This document shows positions 7,614-16,206 of a stretch of DNA of 64,000 nt, one piece after another; the stretch's first letter is position 1, and each line of letters opens with the position of its first letter. A program made the translations under genes and the position numbers. Where the stretch lies: positions 1 through 64,000 of the forward strand of contig NZ_JAAXYO010000066.1 of assembly GCF_018854015.1 (NCBI RefSeq), in the 5' to 3' direction. The notes under the pieces are model-generated. The model was not told where the DNA came from, made no database searches, and worked only from the letters and a program-made list of their open reading frames with translations. The stretch comes from Igneacidithiobacillus copahuensis (lineage in GTDB: Bacteria; Pseudomonadota; Gammaproteobacteria; Acidithiobacillales; Acidithiobacillaceae).

Positions 7614-9017
7614 ATGAGCAACGCCACTACCAGCGTCGGGGATAGCGATATTTCCAGCGCTCTCAACACCGCCACGTTCAGTCCCTTTCATCTGAAGGCC
7701 ATGTGGGCATCTTCCATGGGCTTTTTCACCTCCGCCTATGATCTCTTCATCATTGGTACCGCTCTGGTGCTGATCAAAGAGCAATGGCATCTAAGTCCGG
7801 ACGAAGTAGGGCTGGTGGGAGCCATTTCCCTAATCGCCACCTTCGTCGGAGCCTATGTTTTCGGCATTCTCGCCGACAAACTCGGCCGCAAAAAGATCTA
7901 CGGCCTGGAAGCCCTGTTGATGGTAATCGGTGCGCTGCTATCGGCCGTGGCCCCCAGCGTCACCGTCCTGATCATCGCCCGTGTCATCCTGGGGTTGGGA
8001 ATCGGCGGCGACTATCCGATGTCGGCCGTGCTGATGTCGGAATACGCCAATAGCAAGTCCCGAGGACGCATGGTCTCCCTGGTGTTCTCGGCGCAGGCCA
8101 TCGGCCTGGTCACCGGTCCGGTGGTGGCCCTGACCCTGCTAGCAGCGGGGATGAACCACGACCTGGCCTGGCGCCTGATGCTCGGCCTGGGGGCCCTGCC
8201 CGCCCTGGCGGTGATCTATATCCGGCGAACCCTGCCCGAATCCCCGCGCTGGTTGGCGCGGGTCAAAGGCGATAGTGAGGCAGCGGCGCGGGAGCTGGCG
8301 TCTTTTAGCCTGGGCACCGCCACGGCGCGTAAGCCAGAGGCGAAAATCGTCAAGCAGCCCCTGTCCAAGTACCTCTTAACCCTGATCGGTACTGCCGGTA
8401 GTTGGTTTGTCTTTGACTATGCCTACTACGGTAACACCATCTCGACCCCGATGATCATGCATCGTCTGGCGCCCCATGCCGATGTCATGCAAAGCACCGC
8501 CCTGAGCCTGATCGTCTTTGCAGTGGCCGCCGTGCCCGGCTATTTTCTGGCGGCCTTCACCATCGACCGTATCGGTCACAAGAGCCTGCAGATGCTCGGC
8601 TTTTTCATGATGGGACTGATGTTTTTGCTGATTGGCGCGTTTCCCGCAGTCTCTGCCAGTATCGGCGTGTTCCTGGTGATCTATGGCTTGTCCTACTTCT
8701 TCGCCGAATATGGTCCCAACACGACCACCTTTGTCATTGCCGGCGAGGTCTTCCCGGTCAATCTGCGTACCACCGGGCATGGGCTGTCGGCGGGTACCGC
8801 CAAGGTCGGCGCCTTCATCGGTGCTTTCATCTTCCCCGTCCTGCTGCATGACTTCGGGCTGCATGGCACGCTGATGATCACCTTCTTCTTCGCTCTCGCA
8901 GGTCTCCTGCTTACCATCTTCTTCATCCCCGAGCCCAGCGGCAAAACCCTGGAGGAGGTCAGTGGTGAGGATCGGATCGTGCCCTTGAAAAAACCATCTC
9001 AGCCCGCCCACGTCTGA
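7614..9017 (+). CDS. MFS transporter, phosphate:H+ symporter type
   Basis: A 12-helix major-facilitator transporter in the inner membrane, 467 residues. The MFS motif between helices 2 and 3 is visible (GILADKLGRKKIYG). LGIGGDYPMSAVLMSEYAN near residue 130 is the signature of Pht1/PHS phosphate symporters, and ESPRWLARVKGD follows helix 6. Proton-driven phosphate uptake is inferred from this signature and from the Pho boxes upstream. A sugar or organic-acid substrate is less likely but not excluded. The RBS caggagg precedes the ATG, and a terminator follows the stop. Confidence 0.85.
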   Translation: MSNATTSVGDSDISSALNTATFSPFHLKAMWASSMGFFTSAYDLFIIGTALVLIKEQWHLSPDEVGLVGAISLIATFVGAYVFGILADKLGRKKIYGLEALLMVIGALLSAVAPSVTVLIIARVILGLGIGGDYPMSAVLMSEYANSKSRGRMVSLVFSAQAIGLVTGPVVALTLLAAGMNHDLAWRLMLGLGALPALAVIYIRRTLPESPRWLARVKGDSEAAARELASFSLGTATARKPEAKIVKQPLSKYLLTLIGTAGSWFVFDYAYYGNTISTPMIMHRLAPHADVMQSTALSLIVFAVAAVPGYFLAAFTIDRIGHKSLQMLGFFMMGLMFLLIGAFPAVSASIGVFLVIYGLSYFFAEYGPNTTTFVIAGEVFPVNLRTTGHGLSAGTAKVGAFIGAFIFPVLLHDFGLHGTLMITFFFALAGLLLTIFFIPEPSGKTLEEVSGEDRIVPLKKPSQPAHV

Positions 9018-9037
9018 TGTTATCCCGCTCCAACCTG

Positions 9038-9059
9038 GCCCCGCTCCAGCGGGGCTTTT
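9038..9059 (+). terminator. Intrinsic terminator of the MFS transporter gene
   Basis: gccccgct (9038-9045), a two-base loop, then agcggggc (9048-9055) followed by tttt: a strong GC stem with a short U-run, 21 bases after the stop codon. Confidence 0.85.
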
Positions 9060-9083
9060 GTTTTCCGACCGGACGGTATCTTG

Positions 9084-9102
9084 TGGTATTCTGATACCAG
9101 AA
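9084..9102. promoter_or_regulatory. Palindromic element before ovoA
   Basis: TGGTAT (9084-9089) and ATACCA (9094-9099) form a perfect dyad with a 4-base centre. TTCTG (9089-9093) and CAGAA (9098-9102) form a second, overlapping dyad. It lies 15 bases before the ovoA ATG and just ahead of its RBS, so it could be a repressor operator or a hairpin masking the leader. No regulator is identified. Confidence 0.4.
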
Positions 9103-9116
9103 TCGGGAGGATCTTC

Positions 9117-11234
9117 ATGAGCGGAATGCGTATTCACCCCTTGCGGCTGGACGGTCGGCACCCGGAGGAAAAGCGGGAAGAGATCCGGCGCGTCTTTCAC
9201 CAAACCTTCAGTCTGGACGAAGCGCTGTTTGCACATCTGCGCGATGCGGATGCCTGGTACCAAAAGGCAATTCCCCTACGACATCCGCTGATCTTTTATT
9301 TTGGGCATACGGCAACCTTTTTCAGCAACAAATTCCGCGTTGCCGGACTGCTGGACGGACACATCGATGCCGCTTTGGAGTCGATCTTTGCGGTCGGCGT
9401 CGATGAGATGTCCTGGGACGATCTTGACGAGACCCATTACGACTGGCCGACGGTGGATCGCGTCCGCGCCTACCGCAACCAGGTGCGCGAGATGGTTGAC
9501 GGGGTAATCAGCCGTCTGCCTCTGGAACTACCGATACACTGGGACTCGCCGTGGTGGGCAGTGCTGATGAGCATCGAGCACGAAAACATCCACATCGAAA
9601 CGAGCTCCGTCCTCATGCGGCAACTCCCCTTGGAACGCGTGCGCCCGGTAGCCGCCTTCACCGCCGAAGCTCTCCCTTCCGCCTCGCGGGAGATCCCGCA
9701 AAACCGTCTGCGGGATGTTCCCGCCGGACGGGTGCGCCTGGGTAAGGACGAGGATGCCCTGCGTTATGGCTGGGATAACGAATATGGCTCGCACGAACAG
9801 GAGTTACAGGCATTTGCTGCCAGCGAAATGCTGGTCAGTAACGCGGAGTTTCTCGCCTTTGTCGAAGGCGGTGGCTATCAGGAATCGCGCTGGTGGAGCG
9901 GCGAAGGGGAACAGTGGCGACAATATGTCCGTCCCCAGCACCCTAGCTTTTGGCGGCAAGATCCGGCGGGTTGGCGCTTGCGCCTCATTGCCGAAGAACG
10001 CCCCATGCCCTGGTCCTGGCCAGTGGAGGTCAACTATCATGAAGCCAGCGCCTTTTGCCGCTGGAAGTCAGAACAGACCGGCGCCAATCTGCGCCTGCCA
10101 AGCGAGGACGAATGGCGCCGTCTGCGCGATCTCTCCGGGCTTGGCGACAGCGACAGCTGGGGCGAAATGGCACCGGCCCAGATCGGGCTTGCCCATGGTG
10201 CCTCGCCCTGCCCCGTCGATCGCTTCCGACACGGCGATTTCTGCGACGTGGTCGGCAATGTCTGGCAGTGGACGGAAACTCCCATCTATCCTTTCGCGGG
10301 TTTCCGTGTGCACCCGTATTACGATGACTTCACCGTGCCGACCTTTGACCAGCGCCATAACTTGATCAAGGGCGGCTCCTTCATCAGTCTGGGCAACGAG
10401 ACGCAAAGCGAGGCTCGTTACGCCTTCCGGCGTCATTTTTTCCAGCACGCAGGCTTTCGCTATGTGCACTCGGACAATCCCCTGTCCGAGGTCCCGATCT
10501 ATGAGAGCGATGTTGCGGTGGCACAGTATTGCCACTTTCATTTTGGTCCCGACTATTTTGGCGTCGCCAATTATGCCCAAGCCATCGCGGATCTGGCCTT
10601 GGCCGAATGGGGCGCGGGGCGGCCACAGCGTGTTCTCGATATCGGTTGCTCCGTAGGGCGGAGCAGCTTCGCTCTGGCAACTCGCGCAGAGAGCGTTCTC
10701 GGCATCGATTTTTCCACCCGCTTCGTGCAGGTCGCGGCACGCCTGCAGGAAAAGCTGCGTTTTCCCTATGCCATCGCCGAGGAAGGAGAATTGCAGAACC
10801 ACCATTGGGCAGATCTCAACGCCCTGGGTCTGGCGGCGACTGCCAGCCGGTGTCAGTTTTTGCAGGGGGATGCTCTCAACCTCAAGCCGATCCATCGCGA
10901 TTTCGATCTGGTCCTCGCCGCTAACCTGATCGACCGCCTGCGCGATCCGCAAAAGTTCCTGCGCGAGATGGCCGTGCGCATCCGCCCAGGTGGATTGTTG
11001 GTGATCAGTTCTCCCTACACCTGGCTGGGGGAATTCACTCCCAAGGAAAACTGGCTTGGTGGAATACGCCGGGATGGGGAAATCCTCGACAGCCTGCAAG
11101 GCTTGCAGGAAAACCTGGAAGAAACTTTCGATCTGCTTCCCGGCTATCCCCGCGATCTGCCCTTCGTAATTCGCGAAACGGCGCGGAAATACCAGCACAG
11201 CATCGCCCAAGTCACCGTCTGGCGGCGGCGTTAG
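9117..11234 (+). CDS. ovoA: OvoA: 5-histidylcysteine sulfoxide synthase / mercaptohistidine methyltransferase
   Basis: A bifunctional ovothiol-biosynthesis enzyme of 705 residues. An N-terminal DinB-like iron-binding domain carries His64 (YFGHTATFF) and the HxxxHxE motif H155-E-N-I-H159-I-E161, the presumed three-His iron site. A formylglycine-enzyme-like domain follows (RLPSEDEWRRLR, GNVWQWTETP, KGGSFISLGNE). The C-terminal methyltransferase domain starts near residue 500 (VLDIGCSVGRSSFALA), the domain that separates OvoA from EgtB. It would couple histidine with cysteine using O2 and N-methylate the product. The ATG at 9117 follows cgggagga. Ovothiol is a redox-active thiol, plausible protection for an aerobic metal or sulfur oxidiser. 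Confidence 0.9.
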   Translation: MSGMRIHPLRLDGRHPEEKREEIRRVFHQTFSLDEALFAHLRDADAWYQKAIPLRHPLIFYFGHTATFFSNKFRVAGLLDGHIDAALESIFAVGVDEMSWDDLDETHYDWPTVDRVRAYRNQVREMVDGVISRLPLELPIHWDSPWWAVLMSIEHENIHIETSSVLMRQLPLERVRPVAAFTAEALPSASREIPQNRLRDVPAGRVRLGKDEDALRYGWDNEYGSHEQELQAFAASEMLVSNAEFLAFVEGGGYQESRWWSGEGEQWRQYVRPQHPSFWRQDPAGWRLRLIAEERPMPWSWPVEVNYHEASAFCRWKSEQTGANLRLPSEDEWRRLRDLSGLGDSDSWGEMAPAQIGLAHGASPCPVDRFRHGDFCDVVGNVWQWTETPIYPFAGFRVHPYYDDFTVPTFDQRHNLIKGGSFISLGNETQSEARYAFRRHFFQHAGFRYVHSDNPLSEVPIYESDVAVAQYCHFHFGPDYFGVANYAQAIADLALAEWGAGRPQRVLDIGCSVGRSSFALATRAESVLGIDFSTRFVQVAARLQEKLRFPYAIAEEGELQNHHWADLNALGLAATASRCQFLQGDALNLKPIHRDFDLVLAANLIDRLRDPQKFLREMAVRIRPGGLLVISSPYTWLGEFTPKENWLGGIRRDGEILDSLQGLQENLEETFDLLPGYPRDLPFVIRETARKYQHSIAQVTVWRRR

Positions 11235-11250
11235 CCGGCCGCAGCCAGCT

Positions 11251-12501
11251 TTAGAGACGCTCTTCGATAGCCGCCAGGGCGCGCGCGACGGCACCGCCCT
11301 GCTTCGCTTGCCAGGTGGCGGCACGTTCCCCCAGGGCGCGGGCCAGGTCGGGGGCGGCGAGATACTCCGCACTGCGGCGCACAGCTTCCTCTGCACTCGC
11401 CACCTGGCAGATGGCATCTGCCGCTTGCAAAGAACGCAGGGTGTCGAAAAAATTTTCCATATGTGGGCCGACGATGATGGGCCTGCCCCAAGCTGCCGCT
11501 TCGATGGGGTTGTGACCACCCCGGGCGACGAAACTGCCGCCGATCCAGACCAGATCCGCTGCGCCGTAGAGGTCGATCAACTCGCCCAAGGTATCGACCA
11601 GATAGACGGGATCGTCGGCTCCGGGAAACTCTCCCTGGCTACGGCGCGGCGCCGATAGTCCGACGCTCCGCAGTTGTTCCGCCACGGCATCACCCCGCTC
11701 CGGGTGCCGAGGAATCAGCACCAGCAGTAGCTTTGGCTCGATCTTGCGCAAGCTCGACAACGAAGCCCACGCCAGCTCCTCTTCGCCGGGATGGGTCGAA
11801 GCAAAGACCCAAACACGTCTGCCCGCAAAGCGTTCCTGCCAGCTCGCCCCCCGCGCCCGCTGACCGGCATCGATCTGCAGGTCAAGCTTCATTTGCCCTG
11901 CTACGCTGACCCTGGTCGCGCCGAGCTCGGCAAAGCGCTGCGCGTCGTCCGGGTTTTGCGCAGCAACCCAGTCCAGACCCGCAAGGGCCGGGGCAAAGAG
12001 CGAGGCAAAGCGGCGGTAACCGGCCAGCGAGCGAGCAGACAGGCGACCGTTCAGGAGCATCATCGGAATGCCTCGCTGGCGGGCCACTTGCAGGAGATTG
12101 GGCCAGAGCTCCGTCTCCATTAGCACCCCCAGGCGCGGCTGGCTACGTTCCAGAAAGCGCCGCACCGCCCCTGGCAGGTCATAGGGAAGATAGACTTGCG
12201 TGACCATCCCCGCCAGCTCCCGTGCCAGCAGCGCCCGCCCCGTCGGCGTCGTGCTGCTGACGAGAATCGGCAGATCAGGGTGCCGCTCGCGCAACTGGCG
12301 GATCAATGGCAGGGCAGCCATCCCCTCGCCCACGCTGACCGCATGAATCCATAGGGGACGATCATTGCGCCGCGGGACAAAACCAAAGCGCTCCTGCCAC
12401 TGGGCGCGATAGGCCGATCGGCGCAGCATCCGCTGCCAGGTAAAGAGCAGAAGCAGCGGTGGGAGCAGACGGGTCAGCAGGCGGTAGAGGCGCGACATCA
12501 T
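11251..12501 (-). CDS. waaA: Kdo transferase WaaA (KdtA)
   Basis: A 3-deoxy-D-manno-octulosonic acid transferase that adds Kdo to the lipid A precursor at the inner membrane. An N-terminal hydrophobic anchor (LLPPLLLLF) is followed by the GT30 N-terminal domain with WIHAVSVGE (catalytic Glu) and the ETELWPN motif, then the donor-binding half with GGSFVARGGHNPIEAAAWG. It is 416 residues long, family size. It is the last gene of the minus-strand LPS run; its ATG overlaps the preceding stop. Its 3' end lies 16 bases from the convergent ovoA stop. Confidence 0.93.
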   Translation of the reverse strand: MMSRLYRLLTRLLPPLLLLFTWQRMLRRSAYRAQWQERFGFVPRRNDRPLWIHAVSVGEGMAALPLIRQLRERHPDLPILVSSTTPTGRALLARELAGMVTQVYLPYDLPGAVRRFLERSQPRLGVLMETELWPNLLQVARQRGIPMMLLNGRLSARSLAGYRRFASLFAPALAGLDWVAAQNPDDAQRFAELGATRVSVAGQMKLDLQIDAGQRARGASWQERFAGRRVWVFASTHPGEEELAWASLSSLRKIEPKLLLVLIPRHPERGDAVAEQLRSVGLSAPRRSQGEFPGADDPVYLVDTLGELIDLYGAADLVWIGGSFVARGGHNPIEAAAWGRPIIVGPHMENFFDTLRSLQAADAICQVASAEEAVRRSAEYLAAPDLARALGERAATWQAKQGGAVARALAAIEERL

Positions 12502-13178
12502 TCTCGCCGCAGGATGCGATCCGTCAGCCAGTCGAGGCGATACCACGGACGAAAATTCGCCAGTATTTGTTCCCGGTCATAGCGCGTCGCCACCCAGTCC
12601 CGCAGCGTGAGTCCCGGCTCCTGCCGCAAATCCGCCTGGAGGCAGGCAAAAAACCAGTCGAGGATGCCGGTATTGGCATGGCGGATGTGGCCGTACGGCC
12701 AGAGCCGTAGCTCCTTGCGCGCCTCCTCCCAAGGCATCCCGTAGCGCTGGTGTTGTAACAACACACAGATAAAGCCGGCGCGATCTGCCCCCGATTTGCA
12801 ATGGACCAGAAGCCTGGGGGGCAGCTCCGGAATCTGATCCAGGAAGGCCAGCAGGGAGTCTTTCTGCGGCAGGTCCCGCGAACCGAAACCATGAATCGGC
12901 AGGTGCGCGATTCCGAGGACATCGCAGGCATCCTGCTCCAGGCGGAAATGGGCCTCCTCGGGAGCCGGCGCGCGGATATTCAGCACCGCATCGAAGTGGT
13001 GCTGCGCCTGCCACTGGCTCAGTTGCCAGGGTGCTGGTTGCGCCGAGCGGAAGAGCCCCGGTGCAATCTCGTGAAAATTGGCATAGAACAGTTCGCGAAA
13101 GATGCCGTGATCGGTCCAGAACTGGTGTCGCCGATAGCGACGGGTTTCTGCTTTGTCTAACTGGCTTCCGGCAATCAT
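12498..13178 (-). CDS. Dual-specificity-type phosphatase in the LPS core operon
   Basis: A 226-residue protein of the Cys-based phosphatase superfamily. The P-loop HCKSGADRAG fits HCx5R, a general-acid Asp is plausible in GSRDLPQKD, and GLFRSAQPAPWQLSQW resembles the N-terminal motif of DSP-like bacterial phosphatases. No signal peptide or membrane segment is seen, so it is probably cytosolic. ATGA overlaps with waaC upstream and waaA downstream tie it into LPS core synthesis. The substrate is unknown: a phosphorylated core sugar, a sugar-phosphate precursor, or a kinase target. Confidence 0.78.
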   Translation of the reverse strand: MIAGSQLDKAETRRYRRHQFWTDHGIFRELFYANFHEIAPGLFRSAQPAPWQLSQWQAQHHFDAVLNIRAPAPEEAHFRLEQDACDVLGIAHLPIHGFGSRDLPQKDSLLAFLDQIPELPPRLLVHCKSGADRAGFICVLLQHQRYGMPWEEARKELRLWPYGHIRHANTGILDWFFACLQADLRQEPGLTLRDWVATRYDREQILANFRPWYRLDWLTDRILRRE

Positions 13179-14227
13179 GATCGCTCCAGCAATGGGGCCA
13201 AACGTTCCCAAACCATTGTCGGCTGCATTCCTTCCTGACAAGGAATGGGCTCTTCGGGCTGACGGATCCGCCGACAGCGGGTACTCCCACAAGGGGCACA
13301 GTTTTCCGTGGACTGCAGTGTCGCTTGCGCGGAGCCGGGCATATTCTCCTGCTCAGAAGCCGTGGGGCCATACAAGGTCACGCCGGCCAGACCCAATGCC
13401 GCGGCCAGGTAGGAAAGCCCCGTATCCATACCGACAAAGGCACGCGCCTGCAGCATGACCTGGCCCAAGCCCTCCAGATCCATCTGTGGCAGGGCCCGGA
13501 CATTGTCGGCTGCAGCAGCAATGGTCGCTACCCGTTCCTGTTCACGCGCGCCCATGGCCGGCAAGGCGAGCTCATAGCCGGCATCGGCCAGGGAATGGGC
13601 CAGACTAATCCAGTAGCGTAGGGGCCACTCCTTGTTTTGCCAGGCACGGGAAGTGGCGTGCAAGCCCAGAACGAAGGGTGGCGCACTCTTCCCTGCGGAT
13701 AATGCGACATTTTCCGCGCGCCAGGCTGCCGCCTGTTTCTGCAAGCCAAAGTCTGCCAGTCCTGACGGACGGGGGCTGGCAAAGACCTGGGCAAAGAGCT
13801 CGCGGTTACGCTGAATGGCCGTTGGACCCCAGGGGACCGCGTAGCGCTGGCCGTACAGATAGGTCGCCAAGGGTTCCCGAGCGCTCCTGGGCGAGAGCCC
13901 AGCAACGGTCGTCCCCGCCAGACGGGCGAGCAGAGCGCTCTTGAAGAGCCCCTGGCTATCGATGACGAGATCATAGCGCTGGGTGCGCAGTCGCCGACGC
14001 AGCTGGCGGAGTCGTCCGAGCAATGCGCCAATTCCTCCTTGCCTCTCCCGCAGGGAAAAAGGCAGGACCTCTCGCACTCCGGGATGCCAGCGGGCAATCG
14101 GGGCAAAGGCAGGCTCGACCAGCCAGTCGAGTTCCACGTCCTGCCCGTGGCGCTGCAAATCGGTAATGGCCGGCAAGGTGTGCAGCACATCCCCCAGGGA
14201 ACTCAGGCGCACCAGCAACACTCTCAT
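13175..14227 (-). CDS. waaC: LPS heptosyltransferase I WaaC
   Basis: A GT9 enzyme that transfers the first L-glycero-D-manno-heptose onto Kdo2-lipid A. It opens MRVLLVRLSSLGDVLHTLPA, the WaaC hallmark. DLVIDSQGLFKSALLARLAG and GLHATSRAWQNKEWP mark the acceptor and ADP-heptose sites, and GMDTGLSYLAAALG is the conserved C-terminal motif. It is 350 residues. Its ATG overlaps the preceding glycosyltransferase stop. An unusual Cys-rich tail (CAPCGSTRCRR) is seen near residue 315. Confidence 0.92.
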   Translation of the reverse strand: MRVLLVRLSSLGDVLHTLPAITDLQRHGQDVELDWLVEPAFAPIARWHPGVREVLPFSLRERQGGIGALLGRLRQLRRRLRTQRYDLVIDSQGLFKSALLARLAGTTVAGLSPRSAREPLATYLYGQRYAVPWGPTAIQRNRELFAQVFASPRPSGLADFGLQKQAAAWRAENVALSAGKSAPPFVLGLHATSRAWQNKEWPLRYWISLAHSLADAGYELALPAMGAREQERVATIAAAADNVRALPQMDLEGLGQVMLQARAFVGMDTGLSYLAAALGLAGVTLYGPTASEQENMPGSAQATLQSTENCAPCGSTRCRRIRQPEEPIPCQEGMQPTMVWERLAPLLERS

Positions 14228-15003
14228 CGCCGCTTCCCAGCCTGGGCCGCCAGCAGATCACGGGCAATGGCATATTTGAAGTAAGCGCCAAGGGCAGTGG
14301 TCCAGGCGATGGCCCCGCCCTCCACTCCATCCAGAAATCCCAGGCGCAACACATAGCCACGAAAGAAGGCCCAGAGGGCATGGCTCATAGGCGCCCAGGG
14401 GCCCACCGAGCGCCCCCGCGCCACCACCTTCTGCGCGTTGAGTTCGGTGTAGCGCCCCGCCTTCGCCAGGAGCTGGGCGTAGGAAACATACGAATGGTGT
14501 TCCAGACAGGGACAGGAGATCTGCGCGGTCTTTCCTCGACTACGCCAGGCCTCGTGCACCAGCTCATCCAGATCGTATTGGCCCTGGCGACGATCAAAAA
14601 GACGGATAACCACATCGTGGCGCCAGTCGCCATGGCGGATTCTCCGACTGCGAAAGACGCTGTAACGGGGCAGCAAATAGGCGGCTGCCTCCGGTTTTTG
14701 CTGCAGTACCTGGCGAATCTCCTCTCTGCCGCAGTCCGTGAGCAGTTCGTCACTATCCAACATCAAGATCCAATCGTTGGCGGCCTGCTCCACGGCATAT
14801 TGACGCTGCGCCGCAAAACCGGCCCAAGAATGCTGCAGCACCCGCGCCCCCGCCGCTCTTGCCACCTCCATGGTGTCGTCCCGGGAGCCGCCATCCACTA
14901 CCAGAATCTCATCAGCCAAATCGTCGATGCTCTGGAGCGAGCGTTGGAGTGCCACGGCACAATCCTGCGTCACGTAGACCACAGACAGGGGCCGCTGGCT
15001 CAT
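14224..15003 (-). CDS. GT2 glycosyltransferase, WaaE-like LPS core enzyme
   Basis: A family 2 glycosyltransferase of 259 residues. The nucleotide-sugar motifs are ADEILVVDGGSRDDT and WILMLDSDELL (DxD-like). The order and spacing, including HSWAGFAAQRQYAVEQA, match WaaE/KdtX-type beta-1,4-glucosyltransferases that act on heptose I. The N terminus has YVTQDCA where WaaE usually reads TLNEE, so the exact sugar is uncertain. The start at 15003 overlaps the previous stop by ATGA. Confidence 0.85.
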   Translation of the reverse strand: MSQRPLSVVYVTQDCAVALQRSLQSIDDLADEILVVDGGSRDDTMEVARAAGARVLQHSWAGFAAQRQYAVEQAANDWILMLDSDELLTDCGREEIRQVLQQKPEAAAYLLPRYSVFRSRRIRHGDWRHDVVIRLFDRRQGQYDLDELVHEAWRSRGKTAQISCPCLEHHSYVSYAQLLAKAGRYTELNAQKVVARGRSVGPWAPMSHALWAFFRGYVLRLGFLDGVEGGAIAWTTALGAYFKYAIARDLLAAQAGKRR

Positions 15004-16199
15004 CGCCGAGGATCCGGCGACCAGCGCGCGAGCAAAGGCATGCCGGCAAAGAGGGCAATGTTCACCGCGTCGGCATAGCCCCAACTGAGGGAGTCAAACA
15101 GACCACCGATCACATAAATCGCAAAATAGGCCAGGACGAACCAACCTTGGGGCGTCTGACGCGCCTGCCAGGACTCCTTGCCGATGGCCCAGAGGACCCA
15201 AAGAAACAATATCAGGCCAATGAGTCCCAAACTGGCCGCTTCACTCAGAAAACTATTGGCAGCGGTATTCATGATAAAGCCTGGAGTGGCGGGAAGAAGA
15301 TGCTGCGCCTGCAAATGCAGAACGGCCGGATAAAAGTCTCCGGTACCCACCCCAAAGATTGGATGCAGCCAGAACAGCAAGGCACCAGCCCAGATGGCAA
15401 CGAGGCGAATCCCCCAGCTCGTCTGCACATCCGCTTGCGTCGGCGAGAAGGTCACCAGCTCCTGCACGCCCACCAGCAGATGCTGGCGGACTTCCGGGAT
15501 GACCAGCAACAGCAGCGCCCCGAGCGCCCCCGCGAGCGGCAAGGCCCAGCGCCAACGCCCCGGATAAAGCAAGAACAGGGCAATGGGCAACAACAAGATC
15601 AGGAGCACCTGACCGGAGCGCCCCGGCGTCAGCGCCATCTGCAAAGCAAACAGAAAGATCAAAACCCAGTTGATCCAGCGCGAAAAATTCCATTGTATTT
15701 TTTGATCGTAGATCAGCCAGAGAACGGCATGGGCGATGATGAGGGACAGAAAAATGTGATCACAGAAACCGGTATAGGGAATCGCATCGGTATTGTGCCA
15801 GGGAAGAATTTTCCAGGTCATGAGGAAGGCCAATATCTCATTCACCAGAATTCCCGCCAAAAACCAACGAATCACCCACTTCACCCAACGTTCCTGCCAT
15901 GGCAAGGTCGCACCGATAAACGCGAAGATCGCGTCAAAGGTGGAGACTGTCACCTTTTGACCGAAGAACATGTTGCTAGTCCAGAGCAGGCCGATGGCGG
16001 ACCAGGCCATCAGCAGCAGCCAGGGCAGGTACCAGCGCCGCGCACCGATCTGGCGCCAGTTACGCCAATGACCACTTATCGCATAGGCTATGATCAGTAG
16101 CCCCATGGCAATCCCGGATCCTGCGGTGCTCAGCGGAAACAGAAAGAGCGGCAGGGCATAGAGGCTGAACATCCAGGGATCGGAAATACGTAGGCGCAT
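15000..16199 (-). CDS. O-antigen ligase-like polytopic membrane protein
   Basis: 399 residues with about ten to twelve hydrophobic segments and one large periplasmic loop, the architecture of WaaL/Wzy_C proteins. The loop contains GIRLVAIWAGALLFWLHP and GVGTGDF, plus an upstream TPGRSGQ, matching the Arg and Gly motifs of O-antigen ligases. It would join polysaccharide from undecaprenyl diphosphate to lipid A-core at the periplasmic face. A polymerase role is the main alternative. It lies between core glycosyltransferases in the same run. Confidence 0.82.
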   Translation of the reverse strand: MRLRISDPWMFSLYALPLFLFPLSTAGSGIAMGLLIIAYAISGHWRNWRQIGARRWYLPWLLLMAWSAIGLLWTSNMFFGQKVTVSTFDAIFAFIGATLPWQERWVKWVIRWFLAGILVNEILAFLMTWKILPWHNTDAIPYTGFCDHIFLSLIIAHAVLWLIYDQKIQWNFSRWINWVLIFLFALQMALTPGRSGQVLLILLLPIALFLLYPGRWRWALPLAGALGALLLLVIPEVRQHLLVGVQELVTFSPTQADVQTSWGIRLVAIWAGALLFWLHPIFGVGTGDFYPAVLHLQAQHLLPATPGFIMNTAANSFLSEAASLGLIGLILFLWVLWAIGKESWQARQTPQGWFVLAYFAIYVIGGLFDSLSWGYADAVNIALFAGMPLLARWSPDPRR

Positions 16200-16206
16200 A
16201 GTTCTC

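Noticed and set aside
14859..16100. A 413-codon plus-strand open frame across the glycosyltransferase and O-antigen ligase genes
   Set aside because: The minus-strand ligase has clear membrane helices and motifs; the plus-strand translation is Gln/Pro/Arg-rich without any domain.
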